Made by a program: the position numbers and the translations under genes. Under the pieces are notes generated by a model. It was given only the letters and a program-made list of their open reading frames with translations. It was not told where the DNA came from and made no database searches. From positions 1 to 64,000 of the forward strand of contig JADQBA010000042.1 of NCBI GenBank assembly GCA_016903675.1: 64,000 bases of DNA. The letters run 5' to 3'. Origin of the DNA: Stigonema ocellatum SAG 48.90 = DSM 106950. GTDB lineage: Bacteria; Cyanobacteriota; Cyanobacteriia; Cyanobacteriales; Nostocaceae. Shown here piece after piece: positions 8,552 through 17,338 of this stretch. Numbering within the stretch: the stretch's first letter is position 1; every line of letters begins with the position of its first letter.

Positions 8552-9358
8552 TTAAATCACGTTTATCAAAGCACTAAAGGGACAACGACTAGCCTGGTGC
8601 AAATTATTTGCTGGTTTTTCACCACGGTTCCACAGTGCCTTGAAAAAACCCCAAAAAGTTGCTGGTTTTTTACCTGTTGTCAGCTTTTGTAAGAACAGAC
8701 TGTTGTCGAAGAAGTGTTCGACACAAAGAATTTTTAAGTCATCAGTGACGCGTGCAACGCTCATGCCGACTATCTCCACAGTCTCTCCTGTAGGTGCATA
8801 GTCTTTGTATGAACCACTAAAAGTTCCCCAATGCCGCCATTTAAAGGTAACATTTGGTGGAGCAGAGAAGACCTCTAGGACTTCCCACAAAAATCCGTTG
8901 GGAAATGCTGTGTGGAAAAGTTTTCCTGAGGATTCAAAGGTTTCATCACTAGCTTTGTAGTGTTCTGTGTTGCCGATAAATAAATTGTAAGTACCAGCCG
9001 CAGCTACATCTGATGCTGTGTATTCCACACCACCATTGCTACTCATGCGAAACTTTTCCTTCACAACTGATAACCACTGCTGCGGGTTTGTTTTGAAGGA
9101 GACTTCCATTTCAAAGGTTCTTACCAAGTTTTGAACGATCGCTTCAAGTGTTGCTTCTGGGTGATTCCGTGTACTCTCCTTTGCGAGATTTTCATTTGAT
9201 CGCGTATAGTCTGGAGGTGTGCCATAGCGCCATTCAATATCAGCACTCTCCTCAAGAACTTTGTCTCTGTGCTGTACCCAAAGAGGAAGGTTGTTAGATT
9301 GTGTTGCGTTCATAAAAGCCTCTGCTAAAGATGTGAAATTGGTATCAATAAATACCAA
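8552..9358 (-). CDS. Homologue of plant pathogen-related protein (SnoaL-like fold)
   Basis: A 268-aa protein that resembles the plant 'pathogen-related protein' family. Shared blocks recalled from that family are IEWRYGTPPDYTRSN, a PEATLEAIVQNLVRTFEMEVSFK block, FHTAFPNGFLWEVLEVFSAPP, FKWRHWGTFSGSYKDYAPTGE and a VEIVGMSVARVTDDLKI strand. The C-terminal half has the SnoaL-like/NTF2 arrangement often used for small-molecule binding. No catalytic residues can be named and the biological role is unknown in both plants and bacteria. No signal peptide is seen. It stands alone, upstream of pdxJ's 3' end on the same strand, with about 110 bp between them. Confidence 0.65.
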   Translation of the reverse strand: MVFIDTNFTSLAEAFMNATQSNNLPLWVQHRDKVLEESADIEWRYGTPPDYTRSNENLAKESTRNHPEATLEAIVQNLVRTFEMEVSFKTNPQQWLSVVKEKFRMSSNGGVEYTASDVAAAGTYNLFIGNTEHYKASDETFESSGKLFHTAFPNGFLWEVLEVFSAPPNVTFKWRHWGTFSGSYKDYAPTGETVEIVGMSVARVTDDLKILCVEHFFDNSLFLQKLTTGKKPATFWGFFKALWNRGEKPANNLHQASRCPFSALINVI

Positions 9359-9469
9359 CTTTTTCTAGGATTTCGCAGATGCCTTCCCCTCTCCCTTCTG
9401 TTTCGGTAAAAGCCCCTGTTTTTAAATATGGGGTTCCCCACACCCCACAGCCCACACCCTACCCCCTTT

Positions 9470-10192
9470 TCATAATTGACCGTTCATGGCTTGTTTCATC
9501 TCCCGGACGGCTCTTTCCATACCAACTAATGCAGCCCGACTGACGATGGTATGACCAATGTTGAGTTCTTCCATACCAGGAAGACAAGCCACAGGACGGA
9601 CGTTCCAGTAGGTGAGTCCATGACCGGCGTTCACGCGCAATCCGAATTGAATTGCTTGCTCACACCCAGACGCCAGCACGGCTAATTCCTGCTTGCGAGT
9701 TGTTTCATTTCCAGCCTCAGCATATTGCCCAGTATGCAGTTCAATAAACTTTGCCTGTACCTTGACAGAGGCTTCAATTTGTGCTTTTTCCGCATCGATA
9801 AACAGACTAACTGGAATCTCAGCCCTCTGCAATTTATCAACTACCTCCTCAATTCTAGCAATTTGACCGACGATATCCAGTCCGCCTTCTGTGGTCACTT
9901 CTTCCCGCTTTTCAGGTACTAAAGTCACGTAATCGGGTTTAATATCGAGGGCAATGGCTACCATTTCATCTGTAGCAGCCATTTCTAGGTTCAGGTGTGT
10001 TCTCACAGTTTGTCGCAAAAGGCGCACATCCCGTTCTTGAATATGTCGCCTATCTTCCCGCAGATGCACAGTAATGCCATCTGCACCGCCTAATTCTGCC
10101 AGTACCGCCGCCGCTACAGGGTCTGGTTCCACCGTCCGCCGCGCTTGTCGGATGGTGGCGATGTGATCAATGTTAACGCCAAGTGTAAGCAC
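9470..10192 (-). CDS. pdxJ: Pyridoxine 5'-phosphate synthase
   Basis: A 240-aa cytosolic enzyme that condenses 1-deoxyxylulose 5-phosphate with 3-amino-2-oxopropyl phosphate in the DXP-dependent vitamin B6 pathway. The N-terminus LGVNIDHIATIRQARR and the block GADGITVHLREDRRHIQERD are near-invariant in the family, as are the FIELHTGQYA segment and VNAGHGLTYWNV. The TIM-barrel protein has standard length. The start is the only ATG consistent with the conserved N-terminus. A HIP1-free coding region is flanked by repeat DNA at both ends. Confidence 0.96.
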   Translation of the reverse strand: MLTLGVNIDHIATIRQARRTVEPDPVAAAVLAELGGADGITVHLREDRRHIQERDVRLLRQTVRTHLNLEMAATDEMVAIALDIKPDYVTLVPEKREEVTTEGGLDIVGQIARIEEVVDKLQRAEIPVSLFIDAEKAQIEASVKVQAKFIELHTGQYAEAGNETTRKQELAVLASGCEQAIQFGLRVNAGHGLTYWNVRPVACLPGMEELNIGHTIVSRAALVGMERAVREMKQAMNGQL

Positions 10193-10263
10193 AACCCTCA
10201 GATCTCCCTATCCACAGTTCTCAGCACTTGATTGTACCGGAAATAGTTTCAAGAAACACTTTG

Positions 10264-10320
10264 TGTGGGGAGTGGGGAGTAGGGAGTGGGGAGTGGGGGG
10301 AAGAGGGGGAAGAATGGGGG
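10264..10320. repeat. GGGGAGT heptamer tract
   Basis: Several tandem GGGGAGT(G/A) units lie upstream of pdxJ and downstream of the cytochrome gene. This is the same family as at 92-200, 11071-11105, 24781-24850 and 47945-48040. Confidence 0.65.
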
Positions 10321-10366
10321 TGTTTGTTCCATTCATAGGGGGTGGTGCGCCGCTTGTGGGGCGCTT

Positions 10367-10744
10367 CTAAAGCGTCTCCAAATAACTTAATAAATCTGCC
10401 ATTTCTTGGATACTCGGCTGGAATTGTGGCATTGGTGGCGTGTCGCCACTCACGACTTGGTGAATCAGATCGTATTGAGACTTGCGCTTAGAGACGTCTT
10501 GCAAACTCGGACCCACCAGTCCAGCAGCGGACACGCCATGACAACCAGCACAGTTGATTAGAAAGATCGCGTGTCCTTGAATTGGGTCGCCTTTGAGCGA
10601 TAGAACGCTTTTAACATATGGATCGGAGGTTTTGAGGATGTGAACAGCAAAAATGCCCAAAAGGAGTGCTAGCATAGTCGCCAGCGCCAACACAGCGATC
10701 CGCTGAATCAGAAATTCTTCAGGTTTGGTAATCTGGTTATCCAA
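10367..10744 (-). CDS. cytM: Membrane-anchored cytochrome c, cM-like
   Basis: A 125-aa c-type cytochrome. The N-terminal uncleaved hydrophobic helix (about residues 15-38) anchors it to the thylakoid or plasma membrane. The haem site is C65-A-G-C68-H69, and M105 in PPMPQF is the likely distal ligand. The anchor followed by TSDPYVKSVLSLKGDPIQG and a class I cytochrome domain is the layout of cyanobacterial cytochrome cM, a low-abundance protein implicated in electron transfer under stress or dark conditions. Cytochrome c6 is less likely because c6 has a cleaved signal and no anchor. It is divergent from petG. Confidence 0.75.
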   Translation of the reverse strand: MDNQITKPEEFLIQRIAVLALATMLALLLGIFAVHILKTSDPYVKSVLSLKGDPIQGHAIFLINCAGCHGVSAAGLVGPSLQDVSKRKSQYDLIHQVVSGDTPPMPQFQPSIQEMADLLSYLETL

Positions 10745-10953
10745 AAGGTTTGCTGTTTAAGACAAAGTGTACAAAAAGTTTTCTTTTCCTACACATAGCT
10801 TAAAAGTTCTTGATTTTGTCTGCAAGCACTCTGTTAGGGTGTTGATATCCCAAATCCTCACCTAAAAACATTCCCAGATATGGGATTCATGCCCTATTTG
10901 GTAAAATTAAGCTAGAACAGTAAATTTGAATAATTGTACAAAGGAGATTTAAC

Positions 10954-11067
10954 GTGGTTGAACCCCTACTTGACGGTATTGTGCTAGGTCTAGTTTTCGT
11001 CACTCTCGGTGGACTATTTTACGCTGCCTACCAGCAATTTAAACGCGGCAATCAGCTAGGTCTATAA
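10954..11067 (+). CDS. petG: Cytochrome b6f complex subunit PetG
   Basis: A 37-aa single-span subunit of the thylakoid cytochrome b6f complex, needed for complex assembly and stability. Translation from GTG at 10954 gives VEPLLDGIVLGLVFVTLGGL followed by FYAAYQQFKRGNQLGL, which matches the PetG family over its whole length. An AAGGAG ribosome site at 10941-10946 with 7-base spacing supports the GTG start. The gene is too short for ordinary ORF cut-offs. It is transcribed away from the cytochrome cM-like gene, and a heptamer tract starts immediately after its stop. Confidence 0.96.
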   Translation: MVEPLLDGIVLGLVFVTLGGLFYAAYQQFKRGNQLGL

Positions 11068-11070
11068 AAA

Positions 11071-11200
11071 TGGGGAGTGGGGAGTGGGGAGTGGGGAGTG
11101 GGGAGGGAGGAGTTAGGAGTTAGGAGTTAGGAGTTAGGAATTTTTAACTTATAACTCATAACTCATAATTCATAACTCATAACTCATAATTTTCTGCTTC
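11071..11200. repeat. Heptamer and ATAACTC repeat tract
   Basis: GGGGAGT and GGAGTTA heptamers are followed by AACTCAT/AATTCAT units, filling the spacer between petG and the convergent rsmD gene. Confidence 0.65.
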
Positions 11201-11746
11201 TCATTCCCCAGTTCGATAGAAAGTAACAGATGTGTTACCGTAAACTTTTTCGCGGCAGATTTCCCAACCCTTAATGACTGGATTTGTCCAATCTTGGGGA
11301 CTATGTTCGACTGCTATTTCGCCACTGTTATCTAAAAGCTGATAGTGAGCGATCGCTTCTAAGACTGGCTGGTATAAACCACTGGCATAAGGTGGATCTA
11401 AGTATATTCTGTCAAATTGCTGTCCTGAAAGCTTTGGTAACCGTTGAAGCACATCTCCTCGCAACAGGTGAAATTCCTGTTCAGCATTAGCTAAGAGCTC
11501 CCAGTTTTGTTGGATAATCCCACAGGCGCGGCTAGATTTTTCAATTCCTACTACTAAGCTGGCTCCTCTACACAAAGCCTCTGCTCCCATAGCTCCAGTC
11601 CCAGCGCACAGATCTAGCCAGCAACAACCTGCTATTGTTCCTTGCCAAATATTAAAGACTGCTTCCCTTACCCGTGCAGTAGTAGGTCTGGTTTCTTGTC
11701 CAGGTAAAGTTTTTAACTGACGGTTTCCATAAATTCTTAGGCTCAT
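11201..11746 (-). CDS. rsmD: 16S rRNA (guanine-966-N2)-methyltransferase
   Basis: A 181-aa SAM-dependent methyltransferase of the RsmD family, which methylates G966 of 16S rRNA during 30S assembly. Seen in order: the family N-terminus with RPTTARVREAVFNIW (about residue 21-35), motif I in WLDLCAGTGAMGAEAL, the acidic VVGIEKSSRA, and motif IV IYLDPPYASGLY (the DPPY catalytic loop). The length is standard. The next gene upstream on the same strand is hisH, separated by an 80-bp repeat spacer. Confidence 0.93.
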   Translation of the reverse strand: MSLRIYGNRQLKTLPGQETRPTTARVREAVFNIWQGTIAGCCWLDLCAGTGAMGAEALCRGASLVVGIEKSSRACGIIQQNWELLANAEQEFHLLRGDVLQRLPKLSGQQFDRIYLDPPYASGLYQPVLEAIAHYQLLDNSGEIAVEHSPQDWTNPVIKGWEICREKVYGNTSVTFYRTGE

Positions 11747-11825
11747 AAGGAGTTAGGAGTTAGGAGGCGCGGAGTTAGGAGTTAGGAGAATGTTAATTTT
11801 TACCTAACTCTTAACTCCTAATTTG
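11747..11825. repeat. GGAGTTA repeat with inverse partner
   Basis: GGAGTTAGGAGTTAGG units and the inverse TAACTCTTAACTCCTAA are separated by about 25 bases, so the spacer between rsmD and hisH can form a stem. Confidence 0.6.
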
Positions 11826-11827
11826 GA

Positions 11828-12463
11828 TTAGGCTGCAACTTTTGCCCAAACTTGAGAAACAAAATTAGACAGAATTTGCAGTCCAATGTTAGAGGATTTT
11901 TCAGGGTGGAACTGAACTGCCATAAGGTTTTCACGGGCAATCGCGGCTGTTATAGTTTGGCTACCGTGGGTGACAGTTGCAGCACGAACTTGGGGATCCG
12001 CTGGGTCAACATAATAAGAATGGACAAAATAAACCCAAGGCTGAGGCGGTAAATGCTCCCAAAGAAGACTTTTTGGCTGAGTCAGTTCCAGTTGATTCCA
12101 ACCCATATGGGGAATGGTAATTTCTGGATCTCGACGAAACCGCCGCACTTTTCCTTTAATAATTCCAAGTCCTGGTTTAGTACCTTCTTCACTAGACTCA
12201 AAGAGAATTTGTAGTCCTAAGCAGATGCCTAAGAAGGGTTTACCAGATGCGATCGCTGCTTTTATGGGTTCTTCTAATCCACGCAAGCGCAGGTGTTGCA
12301 CCGCTGGATCAAACGCACCCACCCCTGGCAATACTATTGCACTTGCCTGTTCCAATTCTTTTGGAGAATCAGTAATCTTGGGAGTCGCCCCAGCTTTTTC
12401 CAGACCTTTGCAGACTGAGTGCAAATTTCCCATGTCGTAGTCTACAACTGCAATCACCGCCAT
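11828..12463 (-). CDS. hisH: Imidazole glycerol phosphate synthase, glutaminase subunit
   Basis: A 211-aa class I glutamine amidotransferase that supplies ammonia to HisF in histidine biosynthesis. The nucleophile is C81 in FLGICLGLQILF; the catalytic His and Glu lie in the C-terminal AVQFHPEKSS. The N-terminal VVDYDMGNLHSVCKGLEKAG and the VLPGVGAFDPAVQHLR block are typical of HisH rather than other amidotransferases. The length is standard. HisF is not in the window, as is usual for cyanobacteria in which his genes are scattered. Confidence 0.96.
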   Translation of the reverse strand: MAVIAVVDYDMGNLHSVCKGLEKAGATPKITDSPKELEQASAIVLPGVGAFDPAVQHLRLRGLEEPIKAAIASGKPFLGICLGLQILFESSEEGTKPGLGIIKGKVRRFRRDPEITIPHMGWNQLELTQPKSLLWEHLPPQPWVYFVHSYYVDPADPQVRAATVTHGSQTITAAIARENLMAVQFHPEKSSNIGLQILSNFVSQVWAKVAA

Positions 12464-13184
12464 TTACCTGCTCCCTGTAAATTTACTATGGAGGGTTTTT
12501 CCATTTTAAATAATATTTTGTACAAAAAAAGAATACTATTAACTTATTTTGACATTTTTCTAGCAAATAAAACCTCAAATTCTGATCGTGATTTATTGAG
12601 AGAAGTCACTCAACGTGACTCGATACCTCAGAATTTAACTTTTTTGCGACAGTCCCACCACATGTACAAGTTGCCAGTTGTCGGGTGATGAAAAAATTCA
12701 TGAACTCCAAATACAGGGCATCATCTGTTGTGGGATAATGGTAAACCGCACGCAATATTTTGTTACATATAGCGGTTAATTGAGAGCAATTAGTCGCAGA
12801 ATCTGCGTCAAGCCCGAGATGAGCGACTACGGTGGTAAATTTGTCTCTTGAAGGTTCTGATTATTCAGTCTTAGATTAAAAGCGCCAACAACGACTTGTG
12901 ATCCACGTTCCTATTTTGACTGAAGAGAATTTTTTCTTGATTGTTGTTAATTTTTGAGTAACTATTCACTGGCTGGCATTTTGGCAAAGTTATTTGCCTC
13001 TGCATGGAAAATAAATATGCAAGTATATAGGTTGCTATTATTACATAATTTACTTTGGAGTAGGGGTGTAGGGGTGTGAGGGTGTAAGGGTGTAAGGGAA
13101 ATTAAATTTGAAATGATTCCCCCACACACCCCCATTCCTTCCCCTACACCCCCACACCCCTACACCCCCACACCCCTATTTCTT
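12464..13184. other. Intergenic region without a convincing gene
   Basis: About 720 bp. The stretch 12480-13050 is AT-rich and I see no conserved ORF or RNA; a short reading frame at 12419-12688 on the + strand overlaps hisH and looks like chance. From about 13055 to 13180 there are GGGTGTA/GGGTGTG heptamers followed by their inverse CACACCCCTACACC. Confidence 0.55.
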
Positions 13185-14513
13185 CTATTGAAATCCCAAT
13201 GCTGGCTTCTTTTGCCCCTTACCCTTTGGTTTCGATTTACTTACCTCCACCACAGCGTCTTGAAATAAGTTATGTAGATGTATAGGCACGCTGGCAATTT
13301 CTGGTAACTCTGGTTCTATGGGTTTGTTAAATTCTTGCAAAAGTGCTTCCAAGTCGCTATCAAGGCGAAACTCAGGACGCTGGAGTAAATTTTGCAACAC
13401 ATGTTCTAATGGAGTTGGGTACTGTTGGGCTAAACGATGCCAAATGAAGGCATTAATATTTTTGTCTTCTAGGTAGTGGCGGATGAGTTTCTCTGAACCT
13501 TCTATACTTTGCCAGTCCTCTGCTTCTAAAATGGCTTTTGCTTTACTATAGGTTGGTAAAAACATCTGTCCCCAACGGGGATGAGAAAAAGTCGTTACCT
13601 GTTCTGCTTTTTTGAGATCGGCAGGTAATTCAATTTTTGGCATGACCATTTTGGAAGTGCCGCTTTTATTGTCAAATATTTGAGACACGACTTTTGGGTC
13701 GGCACCGAGTTCTGCGGCTGCTGCTTTGATTTCTTCTTGTTCAATGCCTGCTTCTTGTGCTACCTCTTCTAGAGACTTTGAGGGATCTATGCCTGCTGCT
13801 TCCAAGCTTTTCTGCGTTAAAATCTCTTGTAATTCAGTAATCTTTTTGTTAAGCTGGTATCCAGGCAGTGTAATTTCATCACTACCAAAAAACTCAATAA
13901 ACCGCTCATGATATTGCGCGATCGACTGCCAAGCTTCTTCTAGCAAGTCTGGAGCATCGCTGTAAAGGTGGTTTTTGTAGTTTTCTTTGAAATTACCAAT
14001 GGCTACTGCCAGTTTGGGTTTACCCAATTTACCCATCTGTGTATAGGGACCAGAAAATGTCCAGTAGATGTCGTTGACAGGAGTTATGCGAGTTAGTAAA
14101 ATCTCACCCTCTTTCAACCGAGACATGTTATTTAGTATCTGGGCATTATTTGGTTTGACGATGTAGTGTTTGGCTGTAAGCCAGTTCATGAGTTCAAAGC
14201 CATCGGGTAGGATTTTAGTGATAGCAAATAACCCAATAAAAGTGCGATGCCAACTATTGATAAGTAGGCGATCGCTCTGTGTCAACTCTAGATGACTCTG
14301 GATAAATAAATCAAGTGGTGAGGCGTCCCCAACTCTACCTTCTGTGACAAAAGAGTCAATGATTAAGTCCTGCTGGACACTATCACTGCTTCCACGGCGA
14401 GACTTCATCGCTGCATAGGTTTCCAGTGCTTGTGCAAGTTCACCTTCTGCATCAAGGACAAAATCAGTTAAAGCTTGTTTTAGTTGGTGCGATCGTTCTA
14501 ATATAGAATCCAC
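13185..14513 (-). CDS. Conserved-looking hypothetical protein, 442 aa
   Basis: I do not recognise this family. The protein is soluble and mostly helical, without a signal peptide. An N-terminal part (1-200) includes DLIIDSFVTEGRVGDASPLD and GPYTQMGKLGKPKLAVAIGN. A middle segment (about 235-280) is very Glu/Ala-rich (SLEEVAQEAGIEQEEIKAAA) and probably helical. A further region (about 300-400) contains LFLP-type and HRLAQQYPTPLEHVLQNLLQ helices. The tail ends in a basic Lys/Gly-rich stretch. Codon use and HIP1 sites look native. Its start lies 100 bp from a degraded IS66 region. It may be a cyanobacteria-restricted protein. Confidence 0.6.
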   Translation of the reverse strand: MDSILERSHQLKQALTDFVLDAEGELAQALETYAAMKSRRGSSDSVQQDLIIDSFVTEGRVGDASPLDLFIQSHLELTQSDRLLINSWHRTFIGLFAITKILPDGFELMNWLTAKHYIVKPNNAQILNNMSRLKEGEILLTRITPVNDIYWTFSGPYTQMGKLGKPKLAVAIGNFKENYKNHLYSDAPDLLEEAWQSIAQYHERFIEFFGSDEITLPGYQLNKKITELQEILTQKSLEAAGIDPSKSLEEVAQEAGIEQEEIKAAAAELGADPKVVSQIFDNKSGTSKMVMPKIELPADLKKAEQVTTFSHPRWGQMFLPTYSKAKAILEAEDWQSIEGSEKLIRHYLEDKNINAFIWHRLAQQYPTPLEHVLQNLLQRPEFRLDSDLEALLQEFNKPIEPELPEIASVPIHLHNLFQDAVVEVSKSKPKGKGQKKPALGFQ

Positions 14514-14774
14514 AGTACTTTCACAAAATCGACAGATGTAAATTATAGCCTCAGAAAAAATTTCGGCGTTGCATATATTAGAATAATAATAATAATTATC
14601 TAAATCTTTGTGTGCAAGGGGTGAGTCGCGATTGTTCTGGCTTTAAAATAGATGTCGCACTCATCACAACAGCTTTTCCCAGAATGTCTTCTTCAAGAAG
14701 TGGTAGCGATAGCGATGAGAGTCGAAAACTCGAAGGTAAGACACCTCAGAAGCCGTGGAGGGTGAGTCAACAGA

Positions 14775-15065
14775 ATGATCTGATCCGCACGGGAGCAAAC
14801 GAGGGGCTTGTTTGTCCGAAAGACCAGCAACAACAGATTGTGTCAAAAATTCTCTCACGTTGCGCTGCTCGTACCTCAGAGTTGTAGCTACCGTCAACAT
14901 TCTGGCAACAAAAGTACAAAAGCGCCTGAGGAAAGAGAACCAAAACTGGTACGTCGCCACCCTCACAGCCGGACGAATTGCTCTCTCGTGCCGTCATTAT
15001 TCGTTGGTTCTACACCTGGGATAGTGACAAACAACCACAATAATGGTGAACTCACACCAGTTAAC
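14775..15065 (-). pseudogene. C-terminal remnant of IS66-type transposase
   Basis: Conceptual translation on the - strand gives a run in one frame containing TIPGVEPTNNDG, then in a shifted frame HERAIRPAV, followed by FVARMLTVATTLRYEQRNVREF and then APRLLP. The order PGVEPTNN, ERAIRPAV, then LTV-TLR-QRNV-EF and PSLLP is the conserved C-terminus of IS66-family transposases. A frameshift near 14990 and the missing N-terminal ~80% show that it is dead. No clear inverted repeats remain. The stretch 14514-14774 upstream of this fragment and 15066-15312 hold nothing that I can assign. Confidence 0.75.
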
Positions 15066-15312
15066 CAATCATTCTCATAACGAGAATTGCTATATAGCTG
15101 TATGCCTGCTTGCTTTTTACTCTTGTTCATGAGACTATAAGCCTCATAAACAATACGTTATCTCGACCGATTAACAGTATTTTGGTTTATAAGTAATTCC
15201 AGTGGCTAAAACATGCAGTAGAAAGTAGAGGACGTAATATATCAGCTTGAGCTTTAACCTATAAAACCAGAAATATACAGCTTGCTTCTGTAGCAAATAC
15301 ATCAAGAAAGCA

Positions 15313-15399
15313 ATGACGAAAAAACCACCTTTGCCACAACTAGAAGCAACCTATGAAGAAGTCATCAAATCCATGCAGAAGACTTATCTAATTTGTTAA
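15313..15399 (+). CDS. 28-codon ORF coupled to the ABC exporter
   Basis: ATG at 15313 opens a 28-codon frame (begins MTKKPPLPQLEATYEEV, ends TYLIC) whose TAA overlaps the ATG of the following ABC gene as TAATG (15397-15401), the usual arrangement for translational coupling. An AAGAAAG stretch precedes the ATG. It could be an exported small peptide, a leader that sets translation of the exporter, or the stump of a larger gene. No signal peptide, Gly-Gly leader or known peptide family is seen. Confidence reflects that the frame exists and is well placed, not a function. Confidence 0.4.
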   Translation: MTKKPPLPQLEATYEEVIKSMQKTYLIC

Positions 15400-17333
15400 T
15401 GCGTAAGTCCTGGGGTGATCAAAATATGACATCATCAAAGACCTCCAATACTCTTGGCCAGCTCGATCCCTTTGAAGCATCAATCGGTACGCATAACTCC
15501 TTTGTCAGCAACGTCTGGCGACTGCGGCACTGGATGGCTCCGTACCGCTGGCGCATTGCGTTAGCGCTGCTGTTTGCTATGCTGTCGGCCACCGCCGCCG
15601 TGTTGGTACCAATCGTGGTTAGTCGAGTGGTAGTGGACGGTATCCTAATGCACAACTATCGCACAGATCTGCCAGACTATGGACAAACGGCGTTAATCCA
15701 CTGGTTGGCAATCGCGCTGGGCACAAAGCAAATAATCGCAGCCTGCGTAGTCGGCTTGCTCTGGGTGTTGCTGTGGTCTGGTTTTGGGTACGCCTTCCGC
15801 ACCCAGTTGTCGCTTTCGGCACTGTTGGGTCTTAGCGATCTGCGTAGCGATCTGTTTGCCCATGTCGAGCGTCTACCCGCTGCTTTTTATGACCGGGTTA
15901 TGGTTGGGCAGGTATTGACTCGGATTACCAATGACATCGAGAGCTTGTCCGATCTGCTGACTGGTGTCGGCACGCTGGCAGGAGAATTGATTCCCCTGGT
16001 TGTCGCCGTTAGCGTAATGCTGTCTCTGGATTCCATGCTCACGGCACAGCTATCGCCCTTTTTGTTTTTTGTAGCGGTTGTCATCATCGTCTTCAGATAT
16101 TATTCCGGTCCTATTTATCAGGTCATCCGCACCACCCTATCGCGCCTCAACGAGCATTTGCACGAAAACTTGTCGGGTATTGAAATCGTGCAAATGTCCG
16201 GGCGGGAGGCACTCAGCTTTAAACGCTACTCTGCCATTAACGAGGACAATCGGGTGGCCGAGACCAAGGCCATCATGGCAGAGACCGTATACAACCCCAT
16301 CATTGACAACGTATCTTATTTGGCGATCGCTTGCATCCTGTGGTTGGGCGGACAACATGTACTTAGCCACACTACCACCCTGGGATCAATCGTGTTGTTC
16401 TTGCAATTCAGCGACATGCTGTTCCGTCCGATTGTGGCCTTGGGCGATCAAGCTAATGCCGTGTTCCGAGCGGCGGCAGCCTGCGATCGCATATTCCGGC
16501 TGCTGGACTGGAAGGAGTCTTTGTCTGTGCCAAAGCAGCCCATACCCTTGCCCAAAGGCTTGCATGGCCGTATCGAGTTTCGTGACCTGAATTTCCGTTA
16601 CGAAACTGGCGAACCGGTTATCCAGCACTTCAATCTGAATGTGGCATCCGGCGAGAACATCGCCATCGTTGGACCCACAGGCTCAGGCAAGACCACGCTG
16701 ACGCGGCTCATCTGTCGTTTTTACGATGTGCCTGAGAATAGCTTGTTCATCGACGGCATCGACATCATGCAGATAGACCCTGCACAGATCCGTAGGCGCG
16801 TAGGTGTCATCTTTCAAGACTTTCATCTGTTCCCTGGCACAGTCTATGACAACATCGCATTAGGTAACCCGACCATCACGGTCGAAGATGCCCGACATGC
16901 CGCCGAACTGATACAGACCCTGGGTTTCATCGAGTCCTTGCCACTAGGTTTTGATACGGTACTGGAAGACCGTGGCCAAAATCTATCGCAAGGTCAACGC
17001 CAGTTGCTAGCGTTTACCCGTGTCATTGCCCTAGACCCCGAAATCCTCATTCTGGATGAAGCCACTGCCAGCATTGACCCAGAAACTGAAGCTGCCATCC
17101 AAGCAGCGCTGGCCAGAGTCACCGCCAATAGAACTTCCATCATCATTGCCCACAGATTACAAACCATCCGCCGAGCCGACCGCATTGTTGTATTAAACCA
17201 TGGTCAGTTAGTGGAGGTTGGAAATCACACGGAATTGATGCTTCGTAATGGTTTTTATAAAACGCTTTATGAAGCGCAACTGTACAAGGGTATACCTCAA
17301 AATACATCAAACCGCCCAACTAAAGATTTCTAA
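15399..17333 (+). CDS. ABC exporter half-transporter, subunit 1 (catalytic NBD)
   Basis: About 644 aa: an N-terminal six-helix exporter membrane domain (about 35-340) fused to a nucleotide-binding domain. NBD motifs: Walker A GPTGSGKTTL (~residue 425), Q-loop in IFQDFHLF, signature LSQGQRQ (~530; Gly replaced by Gln in LSGGQ), Walker B ILILDEATASID (~550, catalytic Glu present) and H-loop IIIAHRL. It lacks an N-terminal C39 peptidase domain. The following gene overlaps functionally as a second half-transporter 5 bp downstream. The ATG at 15399 is chosen because it overlaps the stop of the small ORF; ATG 15426 is an alternative. By eye the G+C content is higher than in neighbouring genes. The substrate is unknown. 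Confidence 0.85.
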   Translation: MRKSWGDQNMTSSKTSNTLGQLDPFEASIGTHNSFVSNVWRLRHWMAPYRWRIALALLFAMLSATAAVLVPIVVSRVVVDGILMHNYRTDLPDYGQTALIHWLAIALGTKQIIAACVVGLLWVLLWSGFGYAFRTQLSLSALLGLSDLRSDLFAHVERLPAAFYDRVMVGQVLTRITNDIESLSDLLTGVGTLAGELIPLVVAVSVMLSLDSMLTAQLSPFLFFVAVVIIVFRYYSGPIYQVIRTTLSRLNEHLHENLSGIEIVQMSGREALSFKRYSAINEDNRVAETKAIMAETVYNPIIDNVSYLAIACILWLGGQHVLSHTTTLGSIVLFLQFSDMLFRPIVALGDQANAVFRAAAACDRIFRLLDWKESLSVPKQPIPLPKGLHGRIEFRDLNFRYETGEPVIQHFNLNVASGENIAIVGPTGSGKTTLTRLICRFYDVPENSLFIDGIDIMQIDPAQIRRRVGVIFQDFHLFPGTVYDNIALGNPTITVEDARHAAELIQTLGFIESLPLGFDTVLEDRGQNLSQGQRQLLAFTRVIALDPEILILDEATASIDPETEAAIQAALARVTANRTSIIIAHRLQTIRRADRIVVLNHGQLVEVGNHTELMLRNGFYKTLYEAQLYKGIPQNTSNRPTKDF

Positions 17334-17338
17334 TACCT

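Noticed and set aside
12419..12688. 89-codon ORF on the + strand
   Set aside because: It starts inside hisH on the other strand and has no recognisable protein pattern.
14612..15080. Several overlapping ORFs on both strands near the IS66 remnant
   Set aside because: They are explained by the decayed transposase read in shifted or opposite frames.
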